From Cercophora sp. LCS_1 (taxonomy: Eukaryota; Ascomycota; Sordariomycetes; Sordariales; Lasiosphaeriaceae): a stretch of 64,000 bases of DNA. Positions 42,106 through 53,317 of the stretch are shown piece by piece. The stretch covers positions 124,001 through 188,000 of the forward strand of contig JAPZLL010000044.1 of NCBI GenBank assembly GCA_036250225.1, in the 5' to 3' direction. A program made the position numbers and the translations under genes. The notes beneath the pieces are model-generated. The model was not told where the DNA came from, ran no database searches, and saw only the letters and a list, made by a program, of their open reading frames with translations. Position 1 is the first letter of the stretch, and each line of letters opens with the position of its first letter.

Positions 42106-42428
42106 GAATATCTGGTTGTGGAGTTGAAATTCCGGGCGAAAAAAGGGGCAGAGATACCACAGGACGGGGTTCAACACCATATCTGGTCGAAAGAAGAAAG
42201 AAGCAATATTGTCACGTCTGGTAATTCCCGGCACACTCTGTGACCCCGCTTCCCGATGGTAGCCTGGTGAGGCTGTGCACTGGCAAGCCGTGTCCGCTGC
42301 GAATCCGGCAAAGCGGGGTTGTTCTTCAGCTTCTTCGACACACCTTCACGCATTCCGTACCACCCATCAACCGCGCCAATTCTAGCTAACACTATACACT
42401 CCCCCAACAGGATTCGCCAGGCCTCACA
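42106..42428. other. Intergenic region (323 bp)
   Basis: Leader and promoter of the HET gene, C-rich close to the start; nothing else was seen. Confidence 0.45.
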
Positions 42429-44703
42429 ATGCAACAGATCGTCGTCTTCGGCCTCCCAGAATACGAACAAAACCCTCACCCGCCAGCTGCACACGGCGAC
42501 CCAGCCAGCCCGGAAATCCTCGAAATCGCATCCCGTCTCCAAACCACCAAGCCCGATCTAAGCGACGGCGTCCTTTGCGAAACATGCTCCAATCTCAACC
42601 TCACGCCATCATCATTTACCCCCAAAGATAACACCTCCCGCAACGAAGAATCCATGCCCCTAGGCCTATTCCAAGACGTCCACACCCGCCCCTGTTCCCT
42701 CTGTCGCCTCGTCTCCCGCGTCCTAGACGCAGACTATAAGCTCCACAACCCCGACTCGCCCGTTGATCGCCAGGCCAACGCCAACGCACAAGTCTCGTTA
42801 GTTTGGACGAACCATGAAGATCTGCAGGAGGTCGAATACGCCTTCAACAAGACGGATAAACTCCGCGTGCAGTTGGTTTCACCTGATGGCGTGGGGGCTT
42901 ATAACTCCGAGTTACGGATTGAACCGTTTTGTTCTCCCGAGGGAGATCCAAAGGTGTTGGTGGGACGGGCGCATGGCGACGGGGAGATTGATGTGGAGTT
43001 GTTGAAGAGTTGGATGAAATGTTGTGAGGACTGGCATGCGGGAGAATGTAAGACTTCGTTTCGGACGAAGTTGGAACATCCTGCTGCTCGGTTCGTCATG
43101 TATGGGATTGATGTGGTTGAGATGCGGTTGAAGAGGATGGAGGAAGGAGAGAGGTATTGTGCGTTGAGTTATGTATGGGGGAGGAAGCCGTTTTATCGGT
43201 TGTTGAAGGGCGATTTGGATAGCCTGATGGGTGTAAATGGGATCAAGGAGGTGATGCATCAGTTACCCGGGACGATTGTGGGCGCGATGGGGTTGGCGAG
43301 GGATCTTGGGGTAAGATATCTGTGGGTTGATTCGGTTTGCATACCGCAGGATGACGACGTGTACAAGGCGCAGGCGATTGGCAAGATGCATCTCGTGTAT
43401 AGCAAAGCTGAGTTTACGATTGTTGCTGCGTCGGGGTCGGATAGCTTTTACGGGCTGCCGGGGTATGGTGGCGTTGCGAGGGACGAACCGCAGCTTGTGC
43501 AGCGGGTTGGGAGGGGCGGGCTGGTTTTGGGGGCCAGAGCAAGGTATCAGTGGTCGTTGGCCACGTCTCCGCATGGGCAGAGGGGGTGGACGTGAGTATT
43601 TCTCCCTTTCAAGAGCATCAGGGATGGCTAATCGTGGCTGTAGATACCAAGAGATGTGCTTCTCAACGCGTAGCATCGTCTTTATGAACGGCTCTGTCTA
43701 CTTCCAGTGCCGGCAGGCCGTTTGGCGAGAAGACTGGGCTCTCGAACACCCCGGTGTCAGATTCTTTCTGCACGAGATGGACAACCGTCTGATGCAAAAC
43801 ACCGACTTGATTGGCCAATATCGACACTCTCTCCGGGAGTTTACTCGACGAAAACTCACTTTCCAAGACGATGCCCTCAACGCTTACACGGGTGTGTTGG
43901 AAGCACAACAGACACTGTTCGTGATGCCTCTTGGTCGAGCATGTTGCGGGATGCACATCGGACTTATCGACTGGGTCATCTTGTTCTATCTCGGCCGTGG
44001 ATCAAAGCGGCATCCGAGCATGCCGTCCTGGTCGTGGGCGGGCTGGATTGGGGAGGCATTCTTGCCGTTTCCAATGTTTGGGAGCATCCAGAATCTAGTG
44101 CTGTGGGAGCATGAGCACTGTCCTGCCGGTATCACGTACTTTGACGACCTCAGCTTTGTTGGTATGCCTGGCATCAATAATGTCTTGCGGATCACGACCC
44201 TTGCAGCATTCTTCGTTGTTGACCCGAACACGATCGACGGGCCTGGATTTGAGCATCCCCTCTGGAGACTTTGTGATCGTCGAGGATATCCCTGCGGTTA
44301 TGTGACGCTACATGACTCGACATTCTGGGATTCCTTCTCAGAGCCGAAACCTGGGTTGGTTGTTCAGGTTCTCGTCCTGTCAGACATGGTACCAGGTCAA
44401 GGCCGATTCCCAAACAGGGGCTCGAGCATTCCCTATGACCCTCAAGCTGATCCAGGGGATGAAGCACAGCGTGAAAAGTGGCCAGTCAAGCCCTTCACAA
44501 ACTGGGAAGGCAAAATACGGAGCGAGTTCGACGAGAAACCCCTCGACAAGTACAACATCCTCGTCCTGGTTCCCTACACCAAAACAGTAGGCGAAGAGAA
44601 ATACTCTGGCCTCCACGAAAAGATCGGCATGGGCGTCATACACAACCAGTCATTATCATGGGCAATGACTGAGCCCCGCCAACAGCAGTTTTGGGTGCTA
44701 TAA
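42429..44703 (+). CDS. HET domain protein 1
   Basis: Protein of 740 residues. Exons are 42429-43591 and 43644-44703; the 52-bp intron has GTGAGT, GGCTAATC and TGTAG and keeps the frame. A Cys-rich N-terminus (LCETCSNLNL, CSLCRLVSRV) is followed by the HET domain from about residue 243: YCALSYVWG, ATIVGAMGL-type helix, VRYLWVDSVCIPQDD and FTIVAASGSDSFYGLPG, then RGWTYQEMCFSTRSIVFMNG across the splice. The C-terminal half has SWSWAGWIGE, a common HET-protein motif. HET proteins mediate heterokaryon incompatibility and programmed cell death on non-self recognition; whether this one is active is not visible. Convergent with the gluconokinase, stops 84 bp apart. Confidence 0.92.
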
Positions 44704-44787
44704 GCACAGAGGCTTTCTTGTGCACCTTAGGCAATACCGAGACAGAGGACGCAAAACCCTTTCACAATGCCAATCCAAGCGAACACT

Positions 44788-45502
44788 TCAAGTCAACTTG
44801 AAAAAACTCCCCTCGTCAACCCCCATCTCCTCCCTGACCCTCTGCTCAACCTCCCGTTCCGTATCCTCAATCCCCCGCCCCTCCGTCCAAACCATCACAA
44901 CATCCCGTTCATCCTCTTGAGGGCGTTCCAACACCTCAAACTGCGATTTCACTAAATCCGGCCCAGCGAAATGCCCCTTTCTCTCAGCCGCTCGCTTCAA
45001 CGTCTCCTGCGACGCATCAAGAAACACGATCCGGATGCGTAGATTTCCTGATTTTTCGGGCCCTTCGCGGAGGATATCCCTATAGTGCCGTTTCAATGCG
45101 GAGCAGGTAATTACAAGATGTTGGTCCGTTGGCTGGGCGGTTTCGTGGTCGCGGAGAGCTTCGAGCCAGCCTTGGCGGTCGGTGTCGGTGAGGGGATGAC
45201 CGAGGGACATTTTTGCGACGTTTGCTTTGGGGTGGTACTATTCTCGCCAGTTGTGGTGGTGTGGGCAGGGATGGAGGGAATGAGTCGCAAAGGGAGGTAC
45301 ATAGTAGGAACGAGATGAGACGTACATCGTCACCTTCGACAAAGGTGAAATTGAGATTGGTGGCCAGGGCTTTGGCAATGGTTGTTTTGCCGCATGCCGT
45401 TGGGCCGGTGATGAACCAGATCCAGCGGTGTGGGTGGCGGGAGGAGTTAGGGTCGTCATTGGTGAGAATGGCGGTTGCTGCTTGGGGTGGAATGTCGCCC
45501 AT
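44788..45502 (-). CDS. Gluconokinase
   Basis: Cytosolic kinase phosphorylating D-gluconate to 6-phosphogluconate with ATP, feeding the pentose phosphate pathway. Exons (minus) are 45502-45326 and 45237-44788 (208 residues); the 88-bp intron has GTACGT and AATAG and is phase 0. The P-loop GPTACGKT is at residues 33-40. The family block FVEGDD joins across the splice to YHPKANVAKMSLGHPLTDTD, the gluconate-binding region. Then LVITCSALKRHYRDILR, the IVFLDASQETL strand and RKGHFAGPDLVKSQFEVLE follow, all typical. The length fits the family. It sits between two HET genes without functional link. Confidence 0.94.
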
Positions 45503-45811
45503 TTTGGATCTGTGAAATGACGATGGGTTCTTAAGCGCAATTCGGGTGAGTAGGTAGGTAGGTATGCGTCCACAGTTTTTGGGATTGCGGCCTGAGAATC
45601 GATTGTTTTGTTGACTTTCTGGCCAGGCTGTCTAGGGATTTTGGACCTGGTAACGTCAATAATCGACTGTGGAGGAATGCCGAGCATCTCTCGGCTAGCC
45701 AAACCAATCGCATGTCCTAGCAGTGTGAAACCTGCGACCCACCACATCCGCGTCAAGACAGCCCTCAAAACTTCGACGCTGAAAGATAGCATTGATCCCG
45801 TAGCAAATAGG
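45503..45811. other. Short intergenic region
   Basis: Upstream flank of the gluconokinase and downstream flank of the second HET gene; frames here are shadows. Confidence 0.45.
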
Positions 45812-47701
45812 TCATGATGTGAGACCCAAAATCTCAAATTCAACTTGAATTCGACAAATTAACACCTCTTGCACAAGGCTGGGCTCCCATCTCAGCTTGG
45901 CATAAACCCGGGTCATCAGTCCCCGCGAATAATCCCGTCCCTCGCCGAAGAATCCACGGTTCCCATTGACTGTAAGTTTCGCCATCCGCCGTAGGTCCAC
46001 CCTCGATCCTGCCGTGAAAGGATCTACCTGTGGCCCGGGTATAACATAGCAAGCAGGAGCGTCATCTTCCGGGTCTCGGTGGAGGACGAGTGCCATCGAT
46101 TGGGATACGTAGCGGGAACGAGATGTGCTGCCGTGGACCAGATATGAGGTCTTGTGTTCCGCTCGTCTGGCCGGGCGCGGCAAAAACAGTACCTCAGCCC
46201 AAGGGACATTGAAGGCACCACCACACGTAAACTTGGAGTTGAAGATCTCGCCTTCATAAATCTTGAAATCCAAGTGGAGTTCAGGAGAGTTCTCCGCGTT
46301 GATCCTAAGGATGAAGCCGGCCCAGCGGGAAGAAGCATGGAGTGGCGGAATACTGACCCGGTTTCGAACGTATATACTCGACGGTGGGAGCTGGTCTAGA
46401 ACCGTACGGGGCGTTTCTTGGCGCAATCTCGCTACACGCAGCCCATATATCACGGACGGCTCGACGCGGACGTACTGCTTGTCGACAGCGACAGGGTGGT
46501 ATCGGAGAGCTTTTACCAGTATCGCAACGCAAACACGGTGTAGCGGGTCAAATTCCGGGCTCGGTGGCATCCGTGGTTCCGCTAGGAGTTGAATGATGGC
46601 GAAAAACTCGGTTTTTGCGTCCGTATCCGTGGGCGCTGTGTACGGTGGCCAGATTTGGAGTTGTCCACCTGCAACAAGCCTCTGGGCCTCAGCAACCGGG
46701 AAGAGCCGAAACGTGACGTTGAAGCCGATGCTAGTACTTGCGATAGGAGGGACGAATTCGTCAAAGTCCAGGTTCCCGTGGAACTTGAGCCCCTCGACCA
46801 CAAACTCGCTTGGCGATCGAGCGAACAGACCACGGTAGGTGTCGACCTGCGACGGCGAATCTGAAACTTCCGTACTCTGGATTGGCCTTTGGGCCCATGC
46901 AAAGATGGAGTAGTCTACCGAAGTGCGGCAGATCTCCTCTTGCAGGCGGAGAAATGCACCCTCTCTCTCACCGTACATGAGGGGCATGTTGAGGTTGAAG
47001 AGACCTAGGAGACAATAGGCCATGTCTTCGACACGTGTCGTCTTCCTCCCTGCCGCCCACTGCATCCTCTCGCTTACTGACTTCTCTGTGAAGTTACCGT
47101 GTCGCAAAACATCAGTAGGTATTTTTGTGATGTCGTGGATTTCTTCGATTAAAAAGTCCTTGAGCTCATGTGCCCCCCAGTCTGAGGCATAGAAGGCCAC
47201 TACCCAAGGAGCGAGTAACTCTTGCAAGGTCCAACCCCTGGTAAACCACCTGCTTTGATAGAACGCGATCCTGCAGTGCGGTTCAACAGCCTTGTCGCGT
47301 AACAGGTCGAGTTTCCGGTCATAGAGCCGCCTGAGATCAGCGGTGCTGACATCCGCCAAGTAGACATAGCATTTGGCCGATTTCTGGTACCAGCGGAACA
47401 TGGTGTTGATGGCCTCGGAGAGCTCGGCGAGGTCAGATTTGTTGATACAACATGTGTCGGCCCAGGCGTACTTGAACCCATCGGCGGCAGCGACGGAAGC
47501 AAACTTCTCAATTTTGCGGTATCCAGCTTTCCTCTTCACGTCGGACACGTCCGATGGCGAACTCCTCGGGTTATTCACCAGGACTAGCTCCTGAAATGAG
47601 ATTTCCTCATCCTCCCATGTGTGAGACAGAATGGCGTAGGGCTGGTCGAAGTCGCCCACGCACTCTTCGAATTCAAGACTATCGGTCCTAATCAGCCGCA
47701 T
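45812..47701 (-). CDS. HET domain protein 2 (HET-E/D-type N-terminus, no WD repeats)
   Basis: Single-exon protein of 629 residues. The N-terminus starts MRLIRTDSLEFEE and YAILSHTWEDEEISFQEL, then KYAWADTCCINKSDLAELSE, INTMFRWYQKSAKCYVYLAD, WFTRGWTLQELLAP and EDMAYCLLGLFNLNMPLMYG. This order is that of the HET domain of the Podospora HET-E/HET-D group. Those carry a NACHT and WD40 repeats after the HET domain; here the C-terminal 350 residues lack a P-loop and repeats, and contain beta-rich sequence of unknown fold. It may work as a death effector partnered by a separate receptor. Intact frame, no intron. Confidence 0.92.
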   Translation of the reverse strand: MRLIRTDSLEFEECVGDFDQPYAILSHTWEDEEISFQELVLVNNPRSSPSDVSDVKRKAGYRKIEKFASVAAADGFKYAWADTCCINKSDLAELSEAINTMFRWYQKSAKCYVYLADVSTADLRRLYDRKLDLLRDKAVEPHCRIAFYQSRWFTRGWTLQELLAPWVVAFYASDWGAHELKDFLIEEIHDITKIPTDVLRHGNFTEKSVSERMQWAAGRKTTRVEDMAYCLLGLFNLNMPLMYGEREGAFLRLQEEICRTSVDYSIFAWAQRPIQSTEVSDSPSQVDTYRGLFARSPSEFVVEGLKFHGNLDFDEFVPPIASTSIGFNVTFRLFPVAEAQRLVAGGQLQIWPPYTAPTDTDAKTEFFAIIQLLAEPRMPPSPEFDPLHRVCVAILVKALRYHPVAVDKQYVRVEPSVIYGLRVARLRQETPRTVLDQLPPSSIYVRNRVSIPPLHASSRWAGFILRINAENSPELHLDFKIYEGEIFNSKFTCGGAFNVPWAEVLFLPRPARRAEHKTSYLVHGSTSRSRYVSQSMALVLHRDPEDDAPACYVIPGPQVDPFTAGSRVDLRRMAKLTVNGNRGFFGEGRDYSRGLMTRVYAKLRWEPSLVQEVLICRIQVEFEILGLTS

Positions 47702-47927
47702 TGGTATCTAGATCTCGAGTGCAGACAATGGTGAGGATTATTGCTGATTGATAAACATTGTCAAAGTGAAGATGAGGGGTAAAAGAAGCTGAGGGGCTGC
47801 TGGGCTCAAATTGTTGGCGGTCAGGCAGCAGCGGCTGCGTGCGACCAATTAGGTGCACATTATCTCATGAACATTGCATTGGGGGCTGTGTCGGTGGCTC
47901 TGCTTCCTGATCTGGTCGTGTTTGAAC

Positions 47928-49464
47928 TTACTTGATTCGAAACTTGACCTGTTTGCAGGACTCAATCTTTGGATCCTTTGATTCAATCCTTACCTTGTTG
48001 GGTACGCTGTTGGTAAGAACCCCCCTGCGTTCCAATAAGTCCTTCATCGAATCGAGACCTCCGCTTAGGGAATTCTTCAGCCATCTCGATTGAGCAAACC
48101 AACCCAGATCCAGGATCAGCGTCGTCAACTCTTCATGCTCCAATCGTACCGCCGCAGCCAACGCATTGTTAAAGTTATCGCCAACTTCCAGCGTGGCCCC
48201 GTGTGCAAGAAGTATCCTGAAAATTCCGATACTCCCACATTTTGCCGCAGCTAACAGCGTCGACACTCTGTAGGTGTAGTCTTGGACATTCGCGTCTGCC
48301 CCTCGGCTCAAGAGCAACTCGACAATCTCGCAGTGGCCATGAAGAGCAGCGCTGGTCAGGGGCGGACCGTCGCGCCACACCGCATCGCTTTCAATATCGG
48401 CACCGCAATCGAGCAAATGAACCACCATCTCAGCGTTCCCGAGGTAGGCGTGCCGAGTGAGTTGATGATTGTGGTCTGCCTTTCCTCATTCCACCGCAAG
48501 CGACCGCAAATATTGGTACACCTCCCAGTTTTTAGTCATGCCAATGGCTTTCCGGAGGTGCTTCCGAAGCATTGAATTGGACTGTGGTAGGTCAAGAGAG
48601 GACAGCATATCATCGTGAGTTGGCTTTTGGGAGCTGCCATTGCTGGTATCAACGCCTGTATGGGTTGCAGTGGTAGTCGTCCCGGGGGAGTAAACGAGAG
48701 CCAAAGCCAATTTGACGATCTCCATATCCCCTCGCAGCACTGCCCCGATGAGAGCGCCTAGCCCAGGCTTGTTTCGCCCAAGGGCGCGGCCGAACTGAGT
48801 TTTCTCAGGCAAGTATCCCTGAAAAAGCTTCAACATGTCGGCATGGCCCCCGAATGCTGCCAGCTCTACCGCGGGGGGAAATAGCCCCAGCGAAGTTGGG
48901 TGGTAACCCTCGGATAGCAAGCGCTTCGCCAGAGGAATATGGTTCAAATAGGCCGCTGCAGCGAGGAGGTCGATGGGTTTAATGATAGCCTCCGGTTGTT
49001 GTTCCCCTGCCTTGTACGTGCCACGGGCGAGGCGCACCCAGCAGAGCGCCTCTAGAGCGGTGTCATAATCTGCTGCAGCCTCGCTGCACACGGCCTCAAC
49101 AACCTGTCTGATAGCGACGTAGCGCCCGACAGTGGGATCCTATTCGGTGCGGATCCGTTGGGCCAAGTACGATTGCCATAGCTTGACCGCCTCGGGGCGG
49201 TTGTCGATGGGCCAGGTCCAGGCACTTTCTTCCGACAGTCCGAAGCCCACATGGTTGTCTAGAAGCTTTGTCTCGAACAGTGCGGGATTCACAGCATCGT
49301 AAAACCGCTCTGCGCATGTCAGTTGTCGCTGAATCCGTCAGGGACGAGTGGGACCCACTGCAGACCAATTTGAGGCGTAAGCCCCGCGCGACACCACGCA
49401 CCGCAATGGCTTCGACGAGGATCAAGTGGATGATCTCTGGCGGAAACTCAAGAAAACGCGGCAT
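47928..49464 (-). pseudogene. F-box-like and ankyrin repeat gene with two in-frame stops
   Basis: Reading from the ATG at 49464: MPRFLEFPPEIIHLILVEAI (F-box-like), a 49-bp intron (49358-49310; GTGGGT, CTGAC, GCAG), then KRFYDAVNPALFETKLLDNH. A TAG (49142-49140) interrupts between QRIRTE and DPTVGRYVAIRQ. Ankyrin-type helices follow (LLAAAAYLNHIPLAKRLLSE, PAVELAAFGGHADMLKLFQ). A TGA (48488-48486) interrupts between LRSLAVE and GKADHNHQLTRHAY. The rest holds clear ankyrin repeats (GPPLTSAALHGHCEIVELLL, VSTLLAAAKCGSIGIFRILL). All parts share one frame, 496 codons in total including the stops. Both stops are one C-to-T step from sense codons (CAG, CGA). Stop-codon readthrough is the alternative to a pseudogene. 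Confidence 0.72.
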
Positions 49465-50101
49465 CTTGCGTTTCGTCGTGGGTTGGTTTGGTGACACGTC
49501 AGTGGGAGGTCTGCCTTTGGGCTGGTGCTGCGGGCGTGGAAAGGTTTCGCCCGCGGTCGCGCTTCAGATCGTCAGGCATCAGCAATTGGGAGCAACAGAA
49601 AACTCCACCCCACCGTTCCTTCCTCGAACTGCGGGCGCAAAACCCAAGCGGCACACCACCTTACAGAATGAAACGAATGGATTTAAAGTAGAAAAGCCGC
49701 TGGACTCCATGAAACATTTTCGGACCTTTCGGTGTCTCTTCAGTGTCGTGTTCACCCATTCACTTCGCAGTCCGAAAATCTTGTCCGGGGCGGCCGCCGC
49801 TCAAGGTGGGGCGGAGCCTCAGATTGCCGCCGGCCCGCGCCGACCACCAGAGACCGGGCCGAAGACCGGCCAGCACAGCCCCTTCACCACGGAGGATTTT
49901 CTTCCTCAAAAGCAGCACCCCCAGCATCAACACCACCGTTTGATCCTCCATGCCTGGCGCTCTACAATCATTTCCTTCTCTGTACCTACACTTTCTTTCC
50001 TCGAGGCAGGCCTCGCGTTCACTTCATCACTCGCATCATTTCTACGTTACACTTTTTAATCCCATTTCGCCCTCCACCTTTTCCCTGACCATCAAAACAA
50101 A
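49465..50101. other. Divergent intergenic region
   Basis: Promoter DNA between the ankyrin and membrane-protein genes. A 263-codon plus frame (49268-50059) overlaps the ankyrin gene and has no domain. Confidence 0.45.
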
Positions 50102-50831
50102 ATGCGCAACTTTGTAATAACCGGATCCCTCATCGGGTCACTCTCATTCCTCGCCCTCATCATGAAGGGCATCTCACAGCAAATCTCATCCCAACCACTT
50201 CTCGCGAATCAGCCAACGGCGTCCATCAACCTCCGGAGAGGCCTCATGTGGCCCATCATCAGCTTGAATCTCGTTTTCGCTCTCGCAATCTCCCTTGCGG
50301 CGCTTCGTGCGCAGAGGCGGGGGCCATTCTACGTTTGTTACCTGACATACTATCGCTCAGCTGCGGCGCGCTGACATATACACCGTGCAGTGCACCAGCT
50401 TTCAGCGCGCGTGCTGTTACTTTACATACCACTTTCTCTATGTTTTCTCGTCATGCGGTTTCATCGCCCTGACGTTCACAGGCGCGCATTCTGTCACTGA
50501 TTTCTCGAACACGGGGTCGATGGACTTGGAGTTTTGGGCGTGTAATGCCAAGGGTGCTGAGAGTGGGGAAGTGGATGAGCTCGCAGCTGCACAGATATGC
50601 ACCACTGAGAGTGCTGCGAGGTGGCTTCTCCTCCCGGTGGGCATCGGGTGCGCTATCATTGCTGTCTTGTTGGAAGTTGACCGGAGAGGAGAGAAAGCGC
50701 TCTTGAGGAGCTGGAAAGTTCGTGCGAGAAAGGAGTGTGAGATGGAGGAGGAGGAGAAGGCGTGGTCGCCTACGGTGAAGACGGAGGGTGAGCAGTTGGA
50801 GAGTGGGCAAGGGGCCGCAAAGACGCCATGA
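50102..50831 (+). CDS. Four-pass membrane protein
   Basis: Protein of 223 residues. Exons are 50102-50332 and 50391-50831; the 58-bp intron has GTTTGT, GCTGAC and TGCAG and is phase 0. Hydrophobic segments: FVITGSLIGSLSFLALIM, WPIISLNLVFALAISLAAL, a long Phe/Tyr/Cys-rich segment (YFTYHFLYVFSSCGFIALTF) and WLLLPVGIGCAIIAVLLEV. An extracellular loop with two Cys (FWACNAKG, ICTTES) lies between the third and fourth. The C-terminal tail is charged (ECEMEEEEKAW). The layout is tetraspanning, similar in outline to fungal SUR7/claudin-like proteins, but the signature of that family is not clear. Family unassigned. Confidence 0.75.
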
Positions 50832-52125
50832 GAGGGCAAAAAAAAGGTGTCCTCAAGCATCAGGACCTTAGGTGCGATCGACGAGTCACGTCGTTGCTGG
50901 CTCTCCCGGAATGTTTCTCGTTTTTTTTTTCACGTTTTCTTCTACGCGCTGTTGAGTATCGGATAAGCAAATGCGCCCAGAGAAGCACGCTTCGTAAATG
51001 ACATTCTCAATATACGGGCCCTGCAATGCAAAGTCCGAGATCTGCCAGACAGGGTTATCCACGGAGAAAATCTCCGTCCTTTGGGTCCATGCGGCCAAGA
51101 AGCTTCGCAGCTGAGGCCACCTATGGTACGCCGGCTCGGAATGGAACCATGTATGTATGGCGAGACATTTGTGAGAGGGCCTATGTGGAACATCCACTGA
51201 CAGAGCTTATCACGCCCGAGTCCGACGACCTGCAGAAGCCCACGCGCGGCACTTTTGTGTGACACGAGCATCTGTCAAGCATCTAAGCGCTAATCGATGC
51301 AGCCCTTTAATGGTTCTATTATCCCCCCAACTACAGCGAGTGTTGAGGCGCCTCTGCATTCTGCTGATTAACCTTGCGAGGCACGAACCGAATTCGGGCC
51401 ATCGATGATAGGTATCCGCCGAGTGCGTTTCGACATGTCATTCATCAGTGCAGTATCTTGCCGCCATTTTGGTTACGATAGAGGCACTTGCGCACGGCTC
51501 TCTTACTCAGTCTCCTCAGTTTACAGTTGCCTAGATGCAAGCTATGTCTCACAACGAGTCAAAACGAGACACCGAACCGCCACATACGGGACGAAAACGA
51601 AGGATGCAGCCTACACGCTGTCTGTTTTCGGAGGCTGATCGGTTTAGTGCTATGAGAATAATAACACCCGATCTGGTGACCCGCCAAGTACACGGGTACT
51701 TACACTTATTATGACTACGAAGGTGGCTTGGAAGTGGCACCGTCCCGGCACCATATTCTTCAGTATCTGTCAATTCCGTCTGCAAGATGCTGGCGGTTGC
51801 GGGATTAGCGATTGAGGACACGCCATCGCCTCCTGTTGTCGGCAAGAACAATGTACTAGGCGTGGCCTGAAGAGATACAGGATGCAATGATCCACAGCAT
51901 CTAGCTGGCGTGACTGGGTGGTCTGGTTCTGGCTTGGAGTTAAGTTCCCGATGGCGTCCAGTATTTCTATTCTTTCTATTCGCAGACACTCTTTTCCTAA
52001 TCGAAGCAATGCTGTACTTAAGTCACCCATAATCTACTTTGCCAGTCTGGTCCGTATTTTTCTCACATGGCTCGATCGATAACTCAGAGCTTCATGTGAC
52101 ATCTGGGTGGCCTGCCTTATCTGCC
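50832..52125. other. Intergenic region
   Basis: Contains a T-run (about 50920-50931). Short frames only; no RNA gene was recognised. Confidence 0.4.
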
Positions 52126-52999
52126 ATGGAGAGACAGGAGCAAAAATCGCAAGAGCCCGACACCCCTCTCATCGCTGGGCTCGCTACTGGGCCGGCAGAG
52201 CTCCCCTCAGACCTCCCAACTGCTGGGGAACCTCAGGCTGCCACACTCTCAGCTCCTCCCACCCCCTCCATGCCTCAGCCGCAACTCCACCAAGAGAGCC
52301 ATGATGTCCTGGATTCCGCGGGGCCAAGAGCCGACAGTTTCAACTCCAAGGAGACAGACGAGTCAACCGTTCTCGAGACTCGTCCCACTCGCAGACCAGC
52401 GTGGAGACTGTGGCTTGTGGAAATCTGTTTTTGCGTCGCCAGTTTGTCATCCCTCATTAGTAGGTACCCATGCAGTCCCATCTTGGCGGTGTCTCACGTG
52501 TCTAACTCCAATTGCAGTCATCATCGCCGTACTGAAAGCCTTTGACGGACGATCATTGCCCAAACTACCCATCAACATCACCCTCAACACGTTTCTTGCG
52601 TTCTTTGCAACTTCCTAGTCTGAGATCCTAGTCGTTTCTTTATCGTCCTACGTGCACTGACACACTCATAGTAAGGCCGCTTTCATGACGGTGCTAGGTG
52701 AGATCATCGGCCAGTGGAAGTGGAACATGACCAAGGGCGGTGGAAACCACAAGTCACGAAACAACAACGGAATATACAAGTTCGACCTTCTCGACAATTC
52801 CAGCAGGGGTCCATGGGGCTCTTGGCTCACGATCGTCAACTTCAAGTGGAGACATCTCGTCAGCGCGCTTGCCCTGTTGTCGCTGGCTAGTGCATTGACC
52901 TCTCCTATTACACAGCAAATGTCTGTCAAGCATCTCGACGCAAAGTGCGCGATAGTCGACTGTGATTTCGAGCCGTATTCATCAGCGGCCGTTTGGTAA
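52126..52999 (+). CDS. DUF3176 family membrane protein, C-terminally truncated
   Basis: Exons are 52126-52459, 52518-52617 and 52672-52999 (253 residues). The first intron is good (GTAGGT, CTAAC, TTGCAG); the second has a weak GTCTGA donor but a good CTGACAC branch and CATAG. A long polar N-terminus precedes WLVEICFCVASLSSLIIIAV (membrane segment), then LPINITLNTFLAFFAT, AAFMTVLGEIIGQWKW, NSSRGPWGSWLTI and LVSALALLSLASALTSPITQ. These are the core blocks of fungal DUF3176 proteins. Full members run to about 550-650 residues with a further ectodomain and membrane helix; here the frame stops soon after TQQMSVKHLDAKCA. The terminal TGGTAAGA could be a donor, but no continuation is seen before the next gene. 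Truncated or decaying copy. Confidence 0.65.
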
Positions 53000-53317
53000 G
53001 AAACTCATCAAGAATTCGGCCGGTTCGCAGGGGTATCAGTAAGGTCAGGTCACATCAACGCGATAGAAACAGGAAATCAACGCAACCAAAACTCAATTCC
53101 CAAAGACCCAAGGAAAACTAAACGACAGACGTAAAATATTCACCAAGCCTTTCGTCCCCGTTCCCCCCCTGATCAAAATGCAATACATAGAAAATGCCAC
53201 CTAAACGATCGTCCATCACCATATCCACCACTTCGAATCCCTCAGTGTCATCCTCATCGCCATCACCATAACAGCCCATTCCGTGTCATTCAAAAGACAT
53301 CAGACTACCCATTCTCC
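53000..53317. other. Convergent intergenic region
   Basis: 3' flanks of the DUF3176 gene and the large SGNH gene; no DUF3176 continuation was found. Confidence 0.45.
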
